A stretch of DNA of 13,199 bases from Desulfobacterales bacterium. Lineage in GTDB: Bacteria > Desulfobacterota > Desulfobacteria > Desulfobacterales > JAUCGF01. The stretch is from assembly GCA_029940345.1 (NCBI GenBank), contig JAOZRC010000074.1, forward strand, positions 1-13,199. The letters are read 5' to 3'. Below are positions 8,014 through 13,199 of the stretch, piece after piece. Position 1 is the first letter of the stretch, and each line of letters opens with the position of its first letter. Position numbers and translations under genes: made by a program. Below the pieces are notes generated by a model. The model made no database searches. It was not told the origin of the DNA and saw only the letters and a list, made by a program, of their open reading frames with translations.

Positions 8014-9044
8014 TGGAATTTGCGATTGAAAAAATTGAAAACGATTTCAAACAAGAAATTTTGCTTGACATTTGGAATGATTCTCTTCCGGCGCTTGATG
8101 CTCGCCGCATAAATTGGTCATACGAGAACAATCCATTCGGCAAGGCTCATGTTTGGCTGATCAAAGACACTGGGGCAAACAATTATTTTGGAGTTTGTGC
8201 TGTTTTTCCAAGAAAATTCAGACTTGGGCAAATAGAAGTCAATGCTGGAATAATGGCGGATCTTGCAATCAAAAAGTGCTATCGAAGCTTGGGACCTGTC
8301 TTGAAACTGCTGCGCACCGTAATTTCATCTCACAATTTCGAGACTCTGATTGGGATACCCAATCTTAGTGCCGATAGCGTTTTGCAGCGGGCCGGCTTTA
8401 AGAAATTCGGAAAAATGAAGCGTTTTGTCAAAGTATTTCGTTTGAACAAAACTTTGAAATCCGAAATTCGGTGTAATCGTCGACCGTTTATTTCCCGCAG
8501 CATCGATCTATATTTTCGTTCGGAAACGAATTTATGGAAAATTCGGAATATAAAAAAAAGATGGAATACTTTTTCCGGTAAAACAAAATTCGGCAATGAA
8601 ACAGACAAGGTCTGGTTGAGCGGCAGCCGGAAGCTGGGCTTGGTGGGTTTAAGAGAGCGCAAATATATGAATTGGCGGTTTTGCGAATATCCTTATCTGT
8701 CATATCGGTTGTTCACATTATGCAGCAAAAACAATAATTGCGTGCTTGGTTACATTATATTTTTTGAAAAGAATAATATTTTTTTTATAGACGATTTGTT
8801 TGTATCTGACTTTGAAAGGTATTTTCAGGAATTAATGAAATCTTTCTTAAAATTTAGTTTGGAACAGGGGGCGGATGCGCTTTCCCTTAAATTGCACGCC
8901 TGCACTGAAATACAAAATCACCTGATAGGTTTGGGTTTCAGATCTTTTGAAACAGAGCAGTCCATTGTTATTCATCCCCTGCCGCATGAGGCTGTTATAT
9001 CAAAAAATTTTTTGCTGACAGTCGGAGACTTCGACATGTCTTAA
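8013..9044 (+). CDS. Tandem GNAT-like acyltransferase
   Basis: A 343-residue soluble protein. I choose ATG 8013 over TTG 8010, since the ATG forms a TGATG stop-start junction with the DUF362 gene. The first half (about 1-145) shows a GNAT-like layout. INWSYENNPFG (33-43) and a VWLIKD strand are followed by the core strand MADLAIKKCYRSLGPVLKLL (81-100), where a degenerate acetyl-CoA pyrophosphate loop would sit. ADSVLQRAGFKKFG follows. The second half repeats the plan, with RERKYMNWRFCEYP (214-227) and LGYIIFFEKNNIFFIDDLFV. The protein ends with a GADALSLKLHA strand and LIGLGFRSF. The Gly motif of the acyl-CoA loop is weak (YRSLGP), so activity is uncertain. Tandem GNAT or FemAB-like proteins are frequent in EPS loci, where they acylate or aminoacylate sugars. 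Substrate unknown. Confidence 0.7.
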   Translation: MEFAIEKIENDFKQEILLDIWNDSLPALDARRINWSYENNPFGKAHVWLIKDTGANNYFGVCAVFPRKFRLGQIEVNAGIMADLAIKKCYRSLGPVLKLLRTVISSHNFETLIGIPNLSADSVLQRAGFKKFGKMKRFVKVFRLNKTLKSEIRCNRRPFISRSIDLYFRSETNLWKIRNIKKRWNTFSGKTKFGNETDKVWLSGSRKLGLVGLRERKYMNWRFCEYPYLSYRLFTLCSKNNNCVLGYIIFFEKNNIFFIDDLFVSDFERYFQELMKSFLKFSLEQGADALSLKLHACTEIQNHLIGLGFRSFETEQSIVIHPLPHEAVISKNFLLTVGDFDMS

Positions 9045-9134
9045 ATGCTGATTTGGGTTAGCATCGTAACATTAGAAAGTCGTGATTTGATTTTTGAAAA
9101 TTCGGCCATCCCATCCACTTTACCATTTAAAATT

Positions 9135-9139
9135 AAGGA
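9135..9139 (+). promoter_or_regulatory. Shine-Dalgarno that fixes the beta-helix start
   Basis: AAGGA lies 7 nt before ATG 9147, and the codons from 9147 encode a clean signal peptide. The frame also opens at ATG 9045, directly after the preceding stop, but that start has no such site and would bury the signal peptide 34 residues in. Confidence 0.75.
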
Positions 9140-9146
9140 CGCCTCC

Positions 9147-10781
9147 ATGAAGCTAAAGATTATCTTGGCCTTATCGATATGGATGTTTATACATGATATT
9201 GGGTTTGCAACAACCTATTATGTCGCAACCAATGGGAGTGATGCCAGCAATGGACTGTCCATATCAACTCCCTTTCGCAGCATTCAGCATGCTTCCTCTC
9301 TGGTGAATCCCGGCGATTCGGTTCTGGTTCGAGGAGGTGTTTATCGTGAGAGATTGACCATTAGCAGATCCGGAAATGCAAATTTTAGGATCTTCTTCAA
9401 AAACTACAAGGGAGAAATGCCTGTTATCGATGGCTCCCAAGTTTTTACCTGGATCTTGGATGCCGGTCAGGTGTACCGTACAACAGTGTCGTATAGCGTC
9501 AATCCGGTAGTCGTAGACGATACATTGATAAAAAAGGCACGCGACCGTCAAAATATGCAGCCGGGAACTTTTTATCAAAGTGAAGAAATTCTTTACGTCT
9601 GGTGTCCAGGAGGCGGCTCACCGTCCGCCCATACTGTGGGAATTATCAAAAAATTCAATGGTTGGAGCAGATTCAATGAGCCATCCCAGGTGGAAATCAA
9701 TGGTCGCTATGTCAATTTTGACGGCTTTATAATAAGACATAGTTTTGGTCACGGTATCGAGGTCCTTGGAGATCATGTTCGCGTAAAAAATTGTGTGACG
9801 AAATTATGTGTTTTGAATGGAGTCATCATGGTGAATGTTGATAGTGGAGAAATTACCGGATGTAGCGTGAATGAAAATTGCCTCATGAACTGGCCTCGTG
9901 GGGGAAGGAGTGCCGGCTGGCCGGGTGCACTAGGCTATGTGTCCGGCAGCAACGGCCTGATTGCCGGGAACACGGTCTATCGAAACCACGGTGAAGGTAT
10001 TGTGACCAATGGCAGCAAGGATCTTGCGGGTACTATCAACTTGGAAATTATCGGCAATAAAGTCTACGACAACTGGAGCGCCAATATCTATATTGATCAT
10101 GGGTCCAATATTATTGTGGATGGTAACCTCATTTATGTCACAAGCAAAGCGCCACAGCCGGCATTAGACAAGAGCAGTCCTTCGGGCATTCTAAATGCGG
10201 AGGAAGGCAGCTACGGGAACCCAAATGGCCTGCACGACAATATAATCATCAACAATATCGTCATCGGTTGTCATGAGGGGTTTGGCTTCTGGTTTGACGA
10301 AAATGGCAATGCAGCGGCAGGCTTGAAGAATTATTTGGTTGCCAACAATACTCTGGTAAATAATCTGTATCATGGAATTTGGGTTGATAAGGGCAACCAT
10401 GCCGGTAGCATATTTAGGAATAACATTATATATCAAGACCGTGGTAGCTTGTTCAATATGCTGGATCCAAACAATACGCTTTTCGACCACAACTGTTGGT
10501 ACCAAACAACCGGAGGCCGGGTATTTCTCTGGAACGGGACAAGCTATGATTACAGCGACTGGCAGGCTGCGGCAAATCAAGGATTCGGCTCTGTGTGGGG
10601 AAATCCTGACTTTATAGCAGGGATCGGTTTTAAAGCCGAAAATTATGAATTGTCCTCTTCGTCGATTTGCAGAGAGGCCGGTATTGATATCCCTGAGGTT
10701 AAAACTGATTACTGGGATACCATTCGCCCTCAGGCTGCTGCGTTTGATATTGGAGCGAATGAATTTGTAATTAAACCTTAA
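9147..10781 (+). CDS. Secreted right-handed parallel beta-helix protein (putative polysaccharide-active)
   Basis: A 544-residue exported protein. Residues 1-21 form a signal peptide (basic start MKLK, hydrophobic core, GFA cleavage site). TYYVATNGSDASNGLSIS, then TPFRSIQHASSLVNPGDSVL and RGGVYRERL (about 62-70), is the opening strand pattern of DUF1565/PbH1 beta-helix proteins. PVIDG follows at 92-96. From about 190 to 440 there are short repeats rich in Asn, Gly, Ile and Val (for example GNTVYRNHGEGIV, GNKVYDNW, DGNLIY, NNTLVNNLYHGIWV, RNNIIY), typical of beta-helix coils. The end FDIGANEF (533-540) is the usual closing motif. Such folds occur in polysaccharide lyases, hydrolases, C5-epimerases and phage or EPS-binding proteins. 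I cannot assign catalytic residues. No PEP-CTERM or other anchor is seen. It is followed 13 nt later by the ligase gene. Confidence 0.88.
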   Translation: MKLKIILALSIWMFIHDIGFATTYYVATNGSDASNGLSISTPFRSIQHASSLVNPGDSVLVRGGVYRERLTISRSGNANFRIFFKNYKGEMPVIDGSQVFTWILDAGQVYRTTVSYSVNPVVVDDTLIKKARDRQNMQPGTFYQSEEILYVWCPGGGSPSAHTVGIIKKFNGWSRFNEPSQVEINGRYVNFDGFIIRHSFGHGIEVLGDHVRVKNCVTKLCVLNGVIMVNVDSGEITGCSVNENCLMNWPRGGRSAGWPGALGYVSGSNGLIAGNTVYRNHGEGIVTNGSKDLAGTINLEIIGNKVYDNWSANIYIDHGSNIIVDGNLIYVTSKAPQPALDKSSPSGILNAEEGSYGNPNGLHDNIIINNIVIGCHEGFGFWFDENGNAAAGLKNYLVANNTLVNNLYHGIWVDKGNHAGSIFRNNIIYQDRGSLFNMLDPNNTLFDHNCWYQTTGGRVFLWNGTSYDYSDWQAAANQGFGSVWGNPDFIAGIGFKAENYELSSSSICREAGIDIPEVKTDYWDTIRPQAAAFDIGANEFVIKP

Positions 10782-10794
10782 GGAATTTAGCGCC

Positions 10795-12354
10795 GTGCTA
10801 GTTAATTACTTTTTAGAAAATTCCGCAGCACGATTACCTGACAAAATTGCCTTAATTTGCGCCGGTCAAAAAATTGCCTACCGCCGACTGAATGAGTCCG
10901 CCGATAAATTTGCATCAGCTCTGATTGAGATGGATGTCAGGCGGCAGGACAGGGTTATAATTTTTCTCGATAATTCGGTGGAAGCGGTCATTGCCCTTTT
11001 CGGGATACTGAAAGCCGGCGCTACGTTCATTATGCTCAATGCTACGATGAAGGCTAACAAACTGAATTTTATTCTTAAAGATTCAGGAGCACGTGCGATA
11101 GTCACCCATGAGCGCAAAGGCGGTGTTGTGAATAAAGCGGTGGAGGGCGTTGATCAACTTAAATGTATAATATGGTGCCCAGACGCCAATCAACATAAGG
11201 AAACGAAAAAACGTCCTAAAAACTTTTCATGGTCTGCCTTGCTAGAAAAACCATATCCTGTTCAATATGAAAAATTTCCCCGGACCATCGATGTAAACAT
11301 CGCCACTATCATATACACGTCTGGTTCAACGGGTAGGCCTAAAGGGGTGGTTTCTGCTCACTATAATGTTGTCGCGGTTGCAAAAAGTGTCACCTCGTAT
11401 CTTGAAAATGTTGAAAGCGATATCATTTTAAATGCGTTGCCGCTTTCTTTTGATTATGGACTATACCAGGTATTAATGACATTTTTACTTGGTGGAACCC
11501 TCGTTCTGGAAAGTTCCTTTCTTTATCCATATAGAGTTGTTGAACGACTTGTGCTTGAGCGTGTTACCGGTTTTCCGATTGTTCCAACAATGCTGGCCAT
11601 TTTGCTCCAGATGGAAAATTTGTCCAAATTTGATTTCAGTTCATTGCGGTATATTTCAAACACGGCCGCTGCATTGCCAATATCGCATATAAGGAAAATG
11701 CAGAAGTTGTTCGCTCACGTAAAAATTTTTTCAATGTATGGCTTAACAGAATGCAAACGGGTTTCATATCTTCCTCCTGAATATCTATCAACGCGGCCGG
11801 ACTCTGTGGGACTCGCGATCCCCAATACCGAGGTGTTTATTGTCGATGCCAACGGCGACGAAGTCTGCCCAGGAGAAGTCGGAGAGTTGGTGGTCAGCGG
11901 TTCCAACGTAATGCAGGGGTATTGGAATCTGCCTGAAGAAACGGCCACAACCTTTCGCCCAAGAAGGTTCAGAAGCGAAACGCTATTATATACGGGTGAT
12001 TTATTCCGAAAAGATGAGGAAGGATTTCTGTATTTTGTCGGCCGCAAAGATGACATGATTAAAACGAAAGGTGAAAGAGTCAGCCCCAAAGAAATTGAAA
12101 ATGTATTATTTGAACTGGAAGATGTATCAGAGGCTGCCGTGATCGGTGTTCCGGATAAAATATTCGGGCAGGTGATAACTGCTTATATTGTTTTAAAAAA
12201 GGGAAAACGTCTAACAGACAAAGCGGTTTTAAAATACTGCACAGCAAACCTTGAGCCCTTTATGGTCCCCAAATACATCGAGTTTAGAGATGCCTTCCCC
12301 AAATCAAGCAGTGGAAAGATTGATAAAAAAAAGCTGCGTGGAGGATTTAGATAG
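10795..12354 (+). CDS. AMP-forming acyl/aryl ligase (class I adenylate-forming enzyme)
   Basis: A 519-residue enzyme that activates a carboxylic acid with ATP to an acyl-adenylate and normally passes it to CoA or a carrier protein. It starts at GTG 10795, with AAGGA at 10780-10784 overlapping the previous stop. All core motifs are intact: P-loop YTSGSTGRPKG (174-184), YGLTEC (315-320), TGD (400-402), hinge GRKDDMIKTKGERVSP (416-431), and the C-terminal lysine K508 in SSGKID. Length is normal for the superfamily. The region from TGD through DEEGFLYFVGRKD resembles the ligase described as exosortase-A-system-associated, but this is recalled similarity, and CoA ligases or D-alanyl-carrier-type ligases remain possible. 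No acyl carrier protein lies in the window. It probably supplies an activated acid for modifying the polysaccharide or a protein. Confidence 0.9.
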   Translation: MLVNYFLENSAARLPDKIALICAGQKIAYRRLNESADKFASALIEMDVRRQDRVIIFLDNSVEAVIALFGILKAGATFIMLNATMKANKLNFILKDSGARAIVTHERKGGVVNKAVEGVDQLKCIIWCPDANQHKETKKRPKNFSWSALLEKPYPVQYEKFPRTIDVNIATIIYTSGSTGRPKGVVSAHYNVVAVAKSVTSYLENVESDIILNALPLSFDYGLYQVLMTFLLGGTLVLESSFLYPYRVVERLVLERVTGFPIVPTMLAILLQMENLSKFDFSSLRYISNTAAALPISHIRKMQKLFAHVKIFSMYGLTECKRVSYLPPEYLSTRPDSVGLAIPNTEVFIVDANGDEVCPGEVGELVVSGSNVMQGYWNLPEETATTFRPRRFRSETLLYTGDLFRKDEEGFLYFVGRKDDMIKTKGERVSPKEIENVLFELEDVSEAAVIGVPDKIFGQVITAYIVLKKGKRLTDKAVLKYCTANLEPFMVPKYIEFRDAFPKSSSGKIDKKKLRGGFR

Positions 12355-12426
12355 AACAGCGTGAACCAAACGAACTCAATCAATTTCCCTCAGCTAGTGC
12401 ATCGTTTTTTAGAAAACAGGAGGTCG

Positions 12427-12720
12427 ATGATCCCAATCTTAAAAATGACCTGCCTTTGCCTAATGGCTTTCAGCTGTCTGGCTATTTTCCCGACAGACTC
12501 TCGATCCGCAATGATTGAACCGAGCCGGACCCTTGAGGATGCAACCGAGCCGAAAGGAAAATTTATTGAAATCCCGGTTCCAGAAAAGAAACCGGAAGCA
12601 AAAATAAAGCCCCACGAGCAAAAACCCGCCACAGTAAAGCCATCTGCACAACCGACTGAACAGCGTCCTGGAGACGGGTTGACTCCCATGGAAAGATACC
12701 GCCTGCTGAGGCATTATTGA
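12427..12720 (+). CDS. Small secreted Pro/Lys/Glu-rich protein of unknown function
   Basis: A predicted 97-residue protein whose family I do not recognise. I choose ATG 12427 because a full AGGAGG lies at 12418-12423, although only 3 nt away. The frame is open further upstream to GTG 12361, which lacks a well-spaced ribosome-binding site. Residues 1-28 look like a signal peptide (Lys6, then a Cys/Leu/Met-rich core ending DSRSA). No proper lipobox is present around the Cys residues. Residues 41-80 are rich in Pro, Lys and Glu (for example EIPVPEKKPEAK) and are probably disordered. The end is TPMERYRLLRHY. There are no acyl-carrier (DSL), PEP-CTERM or metal motifs. It follows the ligase in the same direction and precedes the probable terminator, so it may be the last gene of the operon. 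Confidence 0.6.
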   Translation: MIPILKMTCLCLMAFSCLAIFPTDSRSAMIEPSRTLEDATEPKGKFIEIPVPEKKPEAKIKPHEQKPATVKPSAQPTEQRPGDGLTPMERYRLLRHY

Positions 12721-12792
12721 AAACACGGATTGCCGGGTTTGTCTGCAGGCAGGACCCCTTGTAAGTATCCGTCATATACTTGGAGGCAGAAG

Positions 12793-12816
12793 GAATTGTG
12801 AATTGTGAATTGTGAA
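12793..12816 (+). repeat. Heptamer tandem repeat, GAATTGT x 3.4
   Basis: Three perfect head-to-tail copies of GAATTGT (12793-12799, 12800-12806, 12807-12813) are followed by a partial GAA. The last copy runs directly into the stem of the hairpin at 12813-12846. Short heptamer arrays of this kind occur in intergenic DNA and can vary in copy number by slippage. Confidence 0.85.
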
Positions 12817-12855
12817 GCCCCCTGCAGCTTGCTGCGGGGGGCTTCACCTGTTTTA
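12813..12855 (+). terminator. Strong GC-rich hairpin, probable intrinsic terminator
   Basis: The arm at 12813-12828 pairs with 12831-12846 in a 16-bp stem containing one T-G wobble (12823/12836), with only TT between the arms, so the real loop is probably CTTG. A G-C pair (12812/12847) extends it. The sequence then runs CCTGTTTTA, a short T tract. On the minus strand there is no matching T run, so it would act on transcripts from the polysaccharide side. It lies about 90 nt after the small secreted protein gene and probably closes that operon. Confidence 0.7.
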
Positions 12856-12960
12856 GTGCTGATGCAGGTCGATTTTATGATGATTTTGTCCAATGCCTGA
12901 TCATCCGAACCCGTCAGCCAGCTATTTTTTCTACCACCTTTACGGTATCGTAATCACGGG

Positions 12961-12991
12961 TTCTGAAATATTTTGCAGGTATTTTTCAGAA
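12961..12991 (+). repeat. 8-bp inverted repeat upstream of the M48 gene
   Basis: TTCTGAAA (12961-12968) and TTTCAGAA (12984-12991) form a perfect inverted repeat with a 15-nt spacer, ending 71 nt before the next start codon. The half-sites are 23 nt apart from start to start, about two helical turns, so an operator for a dimeric regulator is possible. Chance occurrence is not excluded. Confidence 0.3.
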
Positions 12992-13026
12992 GTTTCAATG
13001 GCCCCCATGAAACCTCATACCCGAAC

Positions 13027-13055
13027 TTGACAGTCAACGATACGACCCTTAGTTT
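13027..13055 (+). promoter_or_regulatory. Candidate promoter for the M48 gene
   Basis: A perfect TTGACA (13027-13032) is followed 17 nt later by TAGTTT (13050-13055), only a partial -10. Transcription would begin almost at the ATG at 13063, giving a leaderless or nearly leaderless message. That would fit the weak ribosome-binding site (only GGA at 13058-13060). Low confidence because the -10 is poor. Confidence 0.25.
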
Positions 13056-13062
13056 TTGGACC

Positions 13063-13199
13063 ATGAAAAGATTATCAGCCAGACTTTTGCTATGCACGGT
13101 TCTCATCTATCTCATTTTGGCCTGTGCCACCAGCCCCACGGGCAGACACCAGCTCATGCTCGTCTCGGAGGACTCGGCCATTTCCGCCTCCAAAGAAGT
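13063..13199 (+). CDS. M48-family metalloprotease lipoprotein, N-terminal fragment (runs off window)
   Basis: ATG 13063 opens a frame that stays open to the right edge, giving 45 residues. Residues 1-20 are a lipoprotein-type signal (MKRLSAR, then a Leu-rich core) with ILAC at 18-21, so Cys21 is the likely lipidated residue; Leu at -2 is slightly atypical. The mature start TSPTGRHQLMLVSEDSA (23-39) closely resembles the start of Gram-negative M48 (Ste24/BepA-like) envelope peptidases, which typically read TGRxQLxLVSEEQE here. The HExxH zinc site would lie beyond the window, so this is a call from the N-terminus only. Such proteins act in periplasmic or outer-membrane quality control. High local GC and the upstream terminator suggest it is a separate transcription unit from the polysaccharide genes. 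Confidence 0.75.
   Translation, partial: MKRLSARLLLCTVLIYLILACATSPTGRHQLMLVSEDSAISASKE

Larger units (their letters stand above)
12721..13062 (+). other. Non-coding interval between the polysaccharide block and the M48 gene
   Basis: This 342-bp gap holds a 6-bp inverted repeat (AAGTAT at 12763-12768, ATACTT at 12776-12781), the GAATTGT heptamer array, a strong GC-rich hairpin, an 8-bp inverted repeat at 12961-12991 and a possible promoter near 13027. No open frame with a credible start and ribosome-binding site is seen on either strand. No tRNA-like or other RNA fold is recognised. Confidence 0.7.

Noticed and set aside
9045..9146. An ATG at 9045, right after the preceding stop, would extend the beta-helix protein by 34 residues.
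   Set aside because: The extension is unlike a signal peptide and has no ribosome-binding site, while ATG 9147 has AAGGA at 7 nt and starts a clear signal peptide.
10191..10580. A 129-codon open frame on the minus strand inside the beta-helix gene.
   Set aside because: It is antisense to a well-supported gene with repeat-type composition, and its translation shows no signal, motif or family likeness.
12361..12426. GTG 12361 as the start of the small secreted protein.
   Set aside because: The nearest purine-rich site is about 16 nt away, and the extension would push the signal peptide inward; ATG 12427 has a full AGGAGG, though close.
12849..12957. A short open stretch on the + strand (about 35 codons) after the terminator.
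   Set aside because: It has no start codon with a ribosome-binding site and no recognisable protein similarity; it is too short to support even as a gene remnant.
1..13199. CRISPR arrays, tRNA or rRNA genes, insertion sequences, exosortase or PEP-CTERM genes.
   Set aside because: None could be seen. The only tandem repeat is the heptamer array, there is no transposase-like frame, and no exosortase motifs or PEP-CTERM tails occur in the predicted proteins.

Overview
The window looks like part of a surface-polysaccharide (O-antigen, capsule or exopolysaccharide) locus of a Gram-negative bacterium, followed by the start of an unrelated-looking cell-envelope gene. Gram-negative is supported by the flippase and polymerase pair, a twin-arginine export signal and a lipoprotein-type M48 peptidase start. 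The mix of gene families (DUF362, tandem-GNAT, beta-helix protein, AMP-forming ligase) would suit Desulfobacterota (former Deltaproteobacteria), but that is a guess from general knowledge and nothing in the window fixes the species.

Layout, all on the + strand. Positions 1-4208 are very AT-rich (roughly 30% GC in lines counted by hand). They encode the C-terminal half of a Wzx-type flippase (cut by the left edge), a Wzy/O-antigen-ligase-like membrane protein, a GT4 glycosyltransferase and a polysaccharide deacetylase. Positions 4245-6572 encode a second GT4 glycosyltransferase and an acyltransferase-3 membrane protein. A 100-bp gap with a perfect TATAAT, a palindrome and a small hairpin precedes a second block (6673-12720) of visibly higher GC. 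This holds a Tat-signal DUF362 protein, a tandem-GNAT-like protein coupled to it by TGATG, a secreted right-handed beta-helix protein, an AMP-forming acyl/aryl ligase and a small secreted Pro/Lys/Glu-rich protein. Positions 12721-13062 are non-coding and contain a heptamer repeat (GAATTGT x3) running into a strong GC-rich hairpin that probably ends the transcription unit. At 13063 a lipoprotein M48-type metalloprotease begins and runs off the right edge.

How the genes fit together (inference): the two GT4 enzymes build an undecaprenyl-linked repeat unit in the cytoplasm, Wzx flips it and the Wzy/WaaL-like protein polymerises or ligates it. The deacetylase and acyltransferase tailor it. The second block is less ordinary. 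It combines an ATP-dependent acid-activating enzyme, a putative acyltransferase, an exported DUF362 protein and a beta-helix protein of the type that binds, cleaves or epimerises polysaccharide, so it may add or remove an unusual decoration outside the cytoplasm. The gene classes resemble exosortase-A-associated EPS loci, but no exosortase and no PEP-CTERM protein is visible here.
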